64,000 bases of DNA, from contig JANQQV010000018.1 of NCBI GenBank assembly GCA_028284865.1, positions 1 to 64,000 on the forward strand. Direction: 5' to 3'. Below, piece by piece: positions 27,402-35,190 of the stretch (position 1 is its first letter; each line of letters opens with the position of its first letter). The notes under the pieces are model-generated. The model was not told the origin of the DNA and ran no database searches. It saw only the letters and a program-made list of their open reading frames with translations. The position numbers and the translations under genes are program-made. Source of the DNA: Rhodothermales bacterium (lineage in GTDB: Bacteria > Bacteroidota > Rhodothermia > Rhodothermales > UBA10348).

Positions 27402-27995
27402 ATGAGCAACACACGGCTTGTACTGATCTTGTTTCCGATATCAGTCCTCCTTGGAGTTCTGTGGTATTCGTTTTCATCGAGTGACGCGAATGGCCATACC
27501 GAGATTGAAAACTCGACTATCTACACTCCAAAGCCACGCTTTGACTCAGGGTGGCAAGTTGCCCTCATATACATAGGTTCAGCAACTTGCGAGGCTTGCA
27601 GTATGCCTGGGGTCAGTGGGAACGTCGAGCGCGCAAAAATTGCGATACAAGAACGGAGCATTGAGGAGGGGTTGATGTTCTCAGCAATCGGTGTCGCGAT
27701 CGATTGGGATGCAGAAGAAGGGCTGGGACATCTTCGTCTGAGTGGAGCATGGGACGAACTTGTGAGCGGGGCAAATTGGATGAATTCCGCAGCATATAGG
27801 TATATCTGGGAGAAATCATATGCCCCTGCCTCTACCCCGTCAATCACTGTACTGGCTAGAAAAGTACTCATTACGGATGGAGGACCTCAGGTCTCCGAGC
27901 AAAGAGTTCTTAAACAGGTTGTAGGAGTCCACCAATTAAATGAATGGTCAGAAAGTGGATTTGATCACCTGCCGGCTGTCATACCTGGTTCGTAA
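27402..27995 (+). CDS. Membrane-anchored thioredoxin-like CxxC protein (cassette 1)
   Basis: A 197-residue protein with an uncleaved or lipid-free N-terminal membrane anchor (RLVLILFPISVLLGVLWYSF) and a periplasmic thioredoxin-like domain. The strand VALIYIGSATCEACSMPGV places a CEAC redox motif at the usual end of beta-1, and APASTPSITVLA supplies the cis-Pro strand. The central helix region is longer than in TlpA. ATG 27402 is used; TTG at 27393 is possible. It ends cassette 1. A redox role for the Cys-rich peptide next door is inferred from context and from the matching order in cassette 2. Confidence 0.65.
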   Translation: MSNTRLVLILFPISVLLGVLWYSFSSSDANGHTEIENSTIYTPKPRFDSGWQVALIYIGSATCEACSMPGVSGNVERAKIAIQERSIEEGLMFSAIGVAIDWDAEEGLGHLRLSGAWDELVSGANWMNSAAYRYIWEKSYAPASTPSITVLARKVLITDGGPQVSEQRVLKQVVGVHQLNEWSESGFDHLPAVIPGS

Positions 27996-28204
27996 TTGAA
28001 TTAGTAGCAACAACCACGCGTAAATTAGTCAGCTAATGAACTTCAACGGCATGGTTAGTCCTCTTACGCTTTTCTTGCATAGAACACTAAAAATTCACCC
28101 GTCGGATTACCGCTAGTTAATAAGAACCCATACTCCGAAACAGGACAGAACGACGCCGAAGTCACCCTACTGGTGAAGTGCTGATCTGCGATTTCTCGAG
28201 AGCA

Positions 28205-29100
28205 TACATTGATTAGTCTGGGAATGATGTCGCTGAAACCGCTATTAACGGCCCTAATAACGACGACGTCACTTTACCGACAATAACAGTCACTCCCAGC
28301 CCCGAGCACAGTCGGAGATATCCGCATAATATCGTCATGGAACGCGTTTCAATTTCGCTTGTTAGGGAGGGTGTGATTAAAAGATGTAGGCGCCCTCGCA
28401 TGGCAACGCGCGTCAACACCGACGAGTTGCCGTGAGGTCGACGCTCCTGATCATGTCGTAAATGGTCGGTCAACATACGGGGTCATATAAGGATATCCCA
28501 ACATTTGAGATAGATCTGACAAGCGCGCCTATTCCAAGACTGGCACCGACCCAGAACAAGGACAGCACCAGAGCCCGACTTATTCCATGGGCACACTGAG
28601 TAAGACAATCAACTCGAGTTTCCAGGACTAATATGCTGATATGGTTACCAGATACACCAGTAACAGCGCCGCCATCATCACCCAACCAAAGGCCTTCTTG
28701 ACCTCGTCAGTGAATAACGTAAATAGGTTCTGCTTGATGATCTCATATCCTCAGGGCGTAGATAAGCCTTCATTTCCCGCTCAATGAACTTTCTTGCCAT
28801 TAGGTTCGGCCCGCAGAAGTCCACATTGAAATAGCGGGTGTACTGTTGCTCCCCCGCACAATTCTGAATGGCCGCTCCAAGAAAGTGTATCGTCAGCCAG
28901 GCCTGCCACTTGAATCCTCAAACGCCTCCACAGGTGAGGGCTGCACGATCTCACGGTCCACGACCCAATCAAAGGCTCCGACCACTTAATGGCTAACAGA
29001 TAGCTGAACACCCCCGTCGACTTGGGAGTAGCTGTATGAGAATTAAACTCGTGAATATGAGTTCAGCACATCCGCGACATACCAGGCCGTGTTAAAGGCT
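28205..29100 (-). pseudogene. Decayed 3' end of an RND efflux pump gene
   Basis: No intact frame, but fragments in shifting minus-strand frames match in order the C-terminal 300 or so residues of the intact pump at 31969-35190. The pairs are IQVAGLADD versus IQLAGLAEY, FWVGASLGIGALVRSISNVGIS versus the FIWTGANFAEGAFIG region, RRPHGNSSVLTRVAMRGRL versus LRPHGQPSVLMRLAVRERL, and GLGVTVIVGKVTSSLLGPL versus GLAVTVIGGLVSSTVLGPL. Nucleotide similarity is also evident (for example GTACTGTTG near 28850 and GGCCTTCTTGAC near 28691). Many stops and indels show long decay. It abuts the 3' end of the cassette 2 thioredoxin gene. Confidence 0.78.
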
Positions 29101-29119
29101 ATTGGCTTCACTAAACACC

Positions 29120-29659
29120 CTATAGGGCATTGGGGTTTGGGTTACTAACACGATGTACAATGTCATTCATCATTTTGTCGTCCATCAACCCGATCCACGC
29201 TTCTTCAACGGTATTATCTCCCCCCACCAGAAGAACAGTCGGAGTACTTAAGATTCCCAATCTACCCAGACCCATTCGTATTAAGCGATCATGACTCACA
29301 TTGTTTTCCGTTAACATACGCCTCTGCTCTAAGAGCAGCGGTTCGGTTAAAGAAGAGTCAACTGCAATCACTAAAGACGCCTCAAACGCACCGTTTTTCT
29401 TTTGTTTTGACAATTCACTGTAAAATGGCAGGCTTCGTCCACAATAAATACACGTTGGACTAACGATGAATAGCAATTTATGATCTCTTCCATCTGGCAG
29501 ATAGCCTGATGGTATTTCTAAACCAACCAATTGGGAATTGAAGGACTGATCTGCACCAACCGATTGTCCATTGTTAAACTTTAACAAAAGGACTGCCCCC
29601 AATGCTAGGAGAAGCACTGCGTGAATGGTTATTTCAGTATGTTTATTTATGGTCACCAC
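29120..29659 (-). CDS. Membrane-anchored thioredoxin-like CxxC protein (cassette 2)
   Basis: A 179-residue protein with an N-terminal transmembrane anchor (ITIHAVLLLALGAVLLLKF). The periplasmic redoxin fold has LLFIVSPTCIYCGRSLPFYSEL carrying a CIYC active site, and LGILSTPTVLLVGG carrying the cis-Pro, in the TlpA/ResA style. It follows the propeller gene by 33 bp on the same strand, as the last gene of the peptide-propeller-thioredoxin order. The sequence is well diverged from the cassette 1 protein outside the fold motifs, so conserved gene order is meaningful. Likely a thiol-disulfide oxidoreductase; the target is inferred to be the neighbouring Cys-rich peptides. Confidence 0.72.
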   Translation of the reverse strand: MVTINKHTEITIHAVLLLALGAVLLLKFNNGQSVGADQSFNSQLVGLEIPSGYLPDGRDHKLLFIVSPTCIYCGRSLPFYSELSKQKKNGAFEASLVIAVDSSLTEPLLLEQRRMLTENNVSHDRLIRMGLGRLGILSTPTVLLVGGDNTVEEAWIGLMDDKMMNDIVHRVSNPNPNAL

Positions 29660-29692
29660 CAGCTGTTCTATGTATTACGCCTTCACTGCCTG

Positions 29693-30784
29693 TCAGAAAC
29701 TAAATTCATAAGCCGTGACACTCGTGTCCGTCACTTGAGAATACATAATACCGTCATAAACACTCGTATAAGAAGTTCCAAAAGGCAACATAATCGTTTC
29801 TTTATAACTACCCGTGTTCACCTCGTACACATCGATGTTTGCCTTCCCACCGTCTGGCAACTCTGTTCTGAGTAGGACATACAGATATTTTTCATCAACG
29901 CTTATAGGACCATTTAAATAAGAGGATCTCGGTACCAGGTTGGGCAACTCCGGTTTTTCTACTTGCGGCCCTGACTCGCTAAAATAGTAGTCAGGAGTGG
30001 AACGCACATATTCTATTTGATAATTGGAGTCCATCTTTACAATAATCGGATATAGCGAGGAGACATAAATCGTTCCATTGTCTTCAGTAGACCTCAGATA
30101 TCCGTTCAAAAGCAGACTTTCCGCTATCGACTTTGTCTTTGGAAAAGCATCAAGGACCTCTACTCCTTCTTCAGTATTCACAATCATCGGAGAAGTACCC
30201 GCAAATACAATAAACATTTGATCTCCTGTTTGTGGCTGCACGGACATTCGTTGCAATGTGCCACCTACCTCTACATTAACAGACTCTAAATACTCTCCCT
30301 GTTCATCAAAAGCGCTGACTCTGTTTAATGAGGAGTCAAGTACATAAACCTTCTTTTCTGGCCCGATGCTCAGATCAATCGGGTTATAAAATTCTCCTGG
30401 GCCCTCACCAGTTCCATTCCCGATTTGCAGCAGAAGGTTACCTGACAAATCGTAATACTTAATCCGATAGTCACCATAGTCGAATACATATACACCGTTG
30501 GAGTCTGCCATCAGGCCTCCAGGTCTATAGAGAATATCACCAGAAGGGTCACTGTCTCCAATAGTAAATTTCTCCTTTAGTGGAGTACTCCGGAATTGTC
30601 GGTCTTGCAAACTTTGATGGATCAGTTGTTGCTCCCAAACATTCGGGATGCCAACCATGTCGGCTTGAGTATGGGAATCCGAGTCTGGCCCGTGCGAGTT
30701 AGCCAGGCCCGAATCTGATCTCTGACATCCTACGGTTGCGACAATAATCAGAGTTGCAGCAACAATATTGCCGACTGGAACCAT
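29693..30784 (-). CDS. Six-bladed beta-propeller lipoprotein (cassette 2)
   Basis: A 363-residue lipoprotein with lipobox VATVGCQ (Cys at about 20). Propeller blades include GDILYRPGGLMADSNGVYVFDYGDYRIKYYDLSG, the hallmark GNGTGEGPGEFYNPIDLSIG, and KKVYVLDSSLNRVSAFDEQGEYLESV. The last blade ends SVTAYEFSF. The GEGPGEF turn and D-x-S/R repeat ends place it in the Bacteroidota six-bladed propeller group. It lies between the two Cys-rich peptide genes and the thioredoxin-like gene, mirroring cassette 1 on the opposite strand. Confidence 0.8.
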   Translation of the reverse strand: MVPVGNIVAATLIIVATVGCQRSDSGLANSHGPDSDSHTQADMVGIPNVWEQQLIHQSLQDRQFRSTPLKEKFTIGDSDPSGDILYRPGGLMADSNGVYVFDYGDYRIKYYDLSGNLLLQIGNGTGEGPGEFYNPIDLSIGPEKKVYVLDSSLNRVSAFDEQGEYLESVNVEVGGTLQRMSVQPQTGDQMFIVFAGTSPMIVNTEEGVEVLDAFPKTKSIAESLLLNGYLRSTEDNGTIYVSSLYPIIVKMDSNYQIEYVRSTPDYYFSESGPQVEKPELPNLVPRSSYLNGPISVDEKYLYVLLRTELPDGGKANIDVYEVNTGSYKETIMLPFGTSYTSVYDGIMYSQVTDTSVTAYEFSF

Positions 30785-30833
30785 GATAACAATGGTTGAA
30801 ATAACAATAACACCCTGGAGGGCATCCTAGTGT

Positions 30834-31073
30834 CTAAATGGGGATACCGTCAGAATTAAAACACATGCGGTAGCTCATGTGACTTTCTTCATCCAGGCAC
30901 AAATATGTTGCGCACGGTTCCTGACCACCAAGACAACCAAGAGCATAGCACGCGAAGAACCCCTCGCATTCTGGAATCGCTTCTGCTGAAGCATTTATCG
31001 GTCCGATAATGCCTGCTGAAAACAAGGCTAGGATCACGATGGTCAACGAGAGTAATAGTCGTATCGTTTTCAT
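30834..31073 (-). CDS. Small Cys-rich secreted peptide a (cassette 2)
   Basis: A 79-residue precursor starting at ATG 31073 (MKTIRLLLS); the longer frame from 31187 overlaps the neighbouring peptide gene. The signal segment RLLLSLTIVILALFSAGIIG leads to INASAEA and a mature part of about 48 residues beginning IPEC. It has six cysteines in the pattern P-x-C-x5-C-x4-C-x-GGQE-x-C-x4-C, then a sixth near the end (YRMCFNSDG). The second peptide shares P-x-C, the C-x4-C step and the GGQE block, so the two are paralogs. Function unknown; a secreted bioactive or signalling peptide is possible. Confidence 0.65.
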   Translation of the reverse strand: MKTIRLLLSLTIVILALFSAGIIGPINASAEAIPECEGFFACYALGCLGGQEPCATYLCLDEESHMSYRMCFNSDGIPI

Positions 31074-31113
31074 TTTCAATTGCAGTGTATAGTCCATGAG
31101 ATAGAAGAATGAA

Positions 31114-31374
31114 TCAATAGTTATGAAAACACCCAGCAATAGTGGTACTAGGGCCATTTTCAGTGCAAGGTATGTCTTCGGAATCACAGCAAAAAATGAT
31201 TACTCCGCAGTTTTCCTGACCACCATCACACTCAAAACTTGCACACGTCCCTTGGCACACTGGAACGGCGGCGAACGCTAGCTTATTTGCTCCGAAGGTG
31301 GTAAAGCTAACCACCAGTGCCAAACCCAAAATCATTACAAACGAGATTCCGAGTCTTGTAAAAGGATTGTTCAT
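31114..31374 (-). CDS. Small Cys-rich secreted peptide b (cassette 2)
   Basis: An 86-residue precursor starting at ATG 31374 (MNNPFTRLG). A hydrophobic segment (ISFVMILGLALVVSFTTFG) is followed by a leader end near AFAA and a mature part beginning VPVC. It has eight cysteines: P-x-C-x3-C-x4-C-x-GGQE-x-C-x5-CC, then two more (DIPC, IAGC). It ends in FHNY. It is the first gene of cassette 2, 40 bp before peptide a. The larger frame from 31446 is possible but its extra residues do not look like an export signal. No known family recognised. Confidence 0.65.
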   Translation of the reverse strand: MNNPFTRLGISFVMILGLALVVSFTTFGANKLAFAAVPVCQGTCASFECDGGQENCGVIIFCCDSEDIPCTENGPSTTIAGCFHNY

Positions 31375-31446
31375 CTGTACATCGCTTGTGTTTGAAGTAT
31401 TCACTACAAACGAGCTATCGTTTGACAAACGAACGATACGATTCAA

Positions 31447-31968
31447 GATGTCATTTCAAATAGTAACTATATACTAATTCCAGAAGGACAGAGAATCCCG
31501 ACGGGGCAGTTTGACTTGCGTTTCCTTTTCTTCGGTCTAGATTTAGAAACGGGCATATATGGGTAAGACAATGGATCGATTCTGTGCTACGATTGAGGTG
31601 CACGAATGACAAGCTCGCGATGACGATTCAGTCATTATTCGTTCATCGTTTCAGGACAAGCCGGATCATTTCAACCTGGAAGACAAGATGACAAGCTATC
31701 AGAACCTGGAGCCGTCCACCTGTTAATTCCATTGAGCAAAAATTGTGGTCGCAGCATTTGGTTGTACGTCAAAGCCAGACAGTCCCCGTGTTTTCTAGAA
31801 ATTGGAAAAGAAAAGTCACACGATGGTCATCGTGGCATGGCGAGATTCTTGTCATTCCCTTCGACGATATTCTTGATGCTCCGATATACACTTTAACCTT
31901 TTGCTGTTGCTAGAAGGCCCTCATGCCTTGAGGAGGATTGTCTCGGTTGTTGCTAGATCAATTTTGCG
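31447..31968. other. Intergenic stretch upstream of cassette 2
   Basis: About 520 bp between the peptide genes and the 3' end of the intact RND pump, both on the minus strand. No gene, transposase remnant or clear terminator was recognised. It should hold the cassette 2 promoter. Confidence 0.45.
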
Positions 31969-34900
31969 TTACACAGAAGCAGATAGTCCATGTATTTGTT
32001 TATATGAAACGCCAGCACACGCCACCAGCGGCCCCAAAACTGTTGACGACACCAATCCACCAATTACCGTCACGGCCAGCCCCAACCAGAAGTCCGAGTT
32101 GTCGGGAAAGGCAATCATGGGAAGCATGGCGACCACGCTTGTCAACGTAGTCGTGATCATTGGACGCAGTCGTTCTCGCACCGCCAGACGCATTAATACC
32201 GAAGGCTGTCCATGCGGGCGAAGCTCTCGGAATTGTCGATATCGATCCGTCAAGAGAATCGCGTCGTTGACGGAAATGCCAACCATCAAGATGGTCCCGA
32301 TGAAGGCTCCCTCTGCGAAGTTTGCCCCGGTCCAGATGAAGGCGAGCGCCAGACCCACACCCGCCATCGGGACGCTGAGCATCACGATTAAGGGCAACCT
32401 CCAAGACTCGAAAACCGACGCCGTGACCAAATAGACAAGGATCAGGGTGGCCAGCATCACCCATCCAAAGGCTTCCTTGACTTCATCCGTGAAGAAGGAA
32501 TAGCTGCTTTGCCTGATCTCGTATCCGACTGGGGTTTGGTAGGCCTCTAACTCTCGCTCTATGAAGGTGGAAGCCATCTGATTGGGCCCCCGAAAATCGA
32601 CGCTGATGTATCGGATGTACTGTTGGTCTTCCCTGACGATACTGGTTGGTCGCTCGACCACATTGTATTCCGCCAAACCCGCCAGTTGAATTTGCAGGCT
32701 GTCCCGGACAGGCAACGGTTGCACCACAACGCGATCCATGTCCCGATCATAGGCTCCTTTCACTTCGAGCCGAACGGGTAACTGAATGTCGCCGTCCATG
32801 TCCGAATAACTGAATGGGACGCGAGAACGGAAGTACGGACGCAGTGCACCAGCTACTTCCATGGCCGATACACCGCTTCTTGCTTCTGCGTCGGCATCCC
32901 AATCAATCGAGAGCACTTGCCGAGCTTGCTGGAAGCGGCCGGAATAGCTTGAATTGCCATCGACACCAGCCACTCTTCTACTTCTTCCGTGTAGATATCG
33001 AGAGAAATCGGCCACCATGCGGTCCAAGTCTTCGTAGTTCGGACCAACCGCTTCGAGTCGATATCCGCTTTGACTCGACCCGAACCCGCTGGAGTACCCA
33101 TTTTGAACGAGGCCGTATACAGAAATGTAGATCCCGCCCACGTTGACAGCTTGCGATATCAAACGCTCTCTGAGGACGTAGGGCCCGCTGGTCAAAAGCG
33201 CCTCTGGGTAGAACTGAACCCTCATGGAAGCTGACGATTCTCGCACGTCAACCAGCGTTCTGGAAACAGATTCGGACGCCAACGCCGTGTTTTCGAACTC
33301 CGCCATCAGCGTATCGGCTCGCCCAATCGGATGCCCCGGAGGAAAGGTCATGCGCACTGTTACCTCAGGCCGCCTCTCCCAATTCCATCCTGCACCGAAG
33401 GACACCTCACGCGTGAATTTGCGCATCACGCCTCCAGCCGCCGGTTCGAGCCACTCACGAGTCCACTCAACCGGCCCCCAATCCATCACGTCATTGTAAA
33501 GCGAAGCCAGTCGCACGCGAGGGTCGTCAGCTGATAATTCTGTCGAATCGGCAGTTACCAGTCGCGTTGGTATCTCCCAAATCGGAACGCCCAGCAGCAA
33601 AATCAGCGCCAGGAGCGTGATTTTGGGGAATCGAGCCGCCCATTTGTACGGAACAGCGCTCCATCTGCGCAGCCGACCACGTCGCCGTTCATGCGCAGGC
33701 ACCACCGGAAGAAAACGTCCGACGACGGGGACGAGGAGCGCGGCCGTCACCAGAGAGGCCGTCATGGTCAGGGCGACCAAGATGCCAAACGGAAGGAACA
33801 GCTCCTGCAGGTCGCCGCTGAGGTAGACCAAGGGCAGCATCACTGCAATTGTCGAAAGCGTACCTCCCACTAAGGGAAGCCAGACCGTCTTCAACGCCGC
33901 CCACTCGCCTCCCTTTCCTGGTCGCGCCTGAAGCTGCTCGACAACGACGACCGCATTGTCCACCAAAAGCCCAAAAACCAGAACCAGGCCGGCGATGGTC
34001 AAGAGGTTCAGAGTCAGCCCAAGTGGACCCAAAAGTAGAAATGCCATGCTGAGAGAGACGCCCACGCTGAACAGTACGACCAGGGTGGCCCGCAAATTCT
34101 GAAGCATGAACAGGAGGACAAAAACAACCAGCAGGAGTCCGAGTCCGCCCCGAGTCTGGACATCGCGAAGCTGCTCGCGAATTTCTTCGCTTCGATCATC
34201 GGCAACCAGCAGCCGCACATCTGAAGGCAGTTCATCACGCAGCTGCTCAATCGAAGCGTGAATCGCTTCCGCAACCTCAATCATATGACTCGCACGGGCG
34301 CGGTCGATCCGCATCGTGATCACCGACTGCCCATCGATTCGGCTGATCGTGCGAACGGGTGCGGGTCCCGTTGAAATCTCGGCCACATCCGATAGTCGGA
34401 TGCGCTCCCCGTTGCGCCCGCCGATCACCAAGTTGTGGAGGTACGCAGAGCGCTCCATGGACGCCCTGAACAACAGAGCCGATCGGCCTTTCCCGCGCAA
34501 GCTCCCGTAGGCCTCGTCTCTCAGTTCCTGCCTGACACTGAACAAGATTTCATCAGGACCCAGGCCATATGCGGTCAGCTTCTCCGGATCAAGAGAGATG
34601 AGCACCTCGCGAACGGTTCCTCCAATTACTTCAATTTCAGCGATCCCACCGATGCTGAGTAGTCGTGCCTTTACCGTTCGCTCGGCAAGCGTTCGCAACT
34701 CGTCGGAGGACATGGGGCCAATAACCTGTAACGACATGAACCCCTGTTCGTCCTTGAGCTCCTCAGGGATTTGCTTGGTCAAGCGCGGCGTGACACGGTC
34801 CGGCAGTACATCTCTAAGGATCGTCAGCTGCTCGTTCAGCTCTGCCACATACAGACTTACTTCGGTTTCCTCGTGTATGGAAACCGTGACCTGCGCCGTT

Positions 34901-35190
34901 CCTTCTCTCGAGAAGCTTCGGATTTCGTCCGTCCCTGGGACCCGTTGTACCGCTCGTTCAATGGGCGCAGTTACGTAGCGCTCCATCGACCGTGGCGAGG
35001 CGCCTGCCCAGGAGGCGGAGATCGTGACCGAAGGCAATTCGATTTGCGGCGCCCATTCAAGCGGGACGGATCTCAGCGCGAACAAGCCTGCAAGGAAGAT
35101 GGCCGCTGACCAAGCCAAAACACCCACCGGACGGCTCAACCACGCGGCAAACCAGGCAGGAGTGCTATCTGTTTGTCGCCTGTCAGGCAT
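31969..35190 (-). CDS. RND efflux transporter, inner-membrane pump subunit A
   Basis: A 1073-residue resistance-nodulation-division (AcrB/HAE-type) transporter. It has an N-terminal transmembrane helix (VGVLAWSAAIFLAGLFALRSVPLEW), a large periplasmic loop, and a TM cluster with the proton-relay region LVFGLLVDNAVVVVEQ. In that region Asp-Asn replaces the Asp-Asp of AcrB, as in many HAE1 relatives. A second periplasmic loop is followed by a C-terminal TM cluster (ILMVGISVNDAILLTDRY, RPMITTTLTSVVAMLPM, TVLGPLV). Its start overlaps the end of the second pump gene by 8 bp, so the two are probably co-translated as a heteromeric pump. A decayed copy of its 3' third lies at 28205-29100. Confidence 0.92.
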   Translation of the reverse strand: MPDRRQTDSTPAWFAAWLSRPVGVLAWSAAIFLAGLFALRSVPLEWAPQIELPSVTISASWAGASPRSMERYVTAPIERAVQRVPGTDEIRSFSREGTAQVTVSIHEETEVSLYVAELNEQLTILRDVLPDRVTPRLTKQIPEELKDEQGFMSLQVIGPMSSDELRTLAERTVKARLLSIGGIAEIEVIGGTVREVLISLDPEKLTAYGLGPDEILFSVRQELRDEAYGSLRGKGRSALLFRASMERSAYLHNLVIGGRNGERIRLSDVAEISTGPAPVRTISRIDGQSVITMRIDRARASHMIEVAEAIHASIEQLRDELPSDVRLLVADDRSEEIREQLRDVQTRGGLGLLLVVFVLLFMLQNLRATLVVLFSVGVSLSMAFLLLGPLGLTLNLLTIAGLVLVFGLLVDNAVVVVEQLQARPGKGGEWAALKTVWLPLVGGTLSTIAVMLPLVYLSGDLQELFLPFGILVALTMTASLVTAALLVPVVGRFLPVVPAHERRRGRLRRWSAVPYKWAARFPKITLLALILLLGVPIWEIPTRLVTADSTELSADDPRVRLASLYNDVMDWGPVEWTREWLEPAAGGVMRKFTREVSFGAGWNWERRPEVTVRMTFPPGHPIGRADTLMAEFENTALASESVSRTLVDVRESSASMRVQFYPEALLTSGPYVLRERLISQAVNVGGIYISVYGLVQNGYSSGFGSSQSGYRLEAVGPNYEDLDRMVADFSRYLHGRSRRVAGVDGNSSYSGRFQQARQVLSIDWDADAEARSGVSAMEVAGALRPYFRSRVPFSYSDMDGDIQLPVRLEVKGAYDRDMDRVVVQPLPVRDSLQIQLAGLAEYNVVERPTSIVREDQQYIRYISVDFRGPNQMASTFIERELEAYQTPVGYEIRQSSYSFFTDEVKEAFGWVMLATLILVYLVTASVFESWRLPLIVMLSVPMAGVGLALAFIWTGANFAEGAFIGTILMVGISVNDAILLTDRYRQFRELRPHGQPSVLMRLAVRERLRPMITTTLTSVVAMLPMIAFPDNSDFWLGLAVTVIGGLVSSTVLGPLVACAGVSYKQIHGLSASV

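Noticed and set aside
28020-29110. Three short minus-strand frames as separate small genes
   Set aside because: Together they match in order the C-terminal third of the intact RND pump in shifting frames, so they are fragments of one pseudogene.
31901-32434. Plus-strand frame of 177 codons over the 3' end of the RND pump
   Set aside because: Antisense shadow of conserved transmembrane helices.
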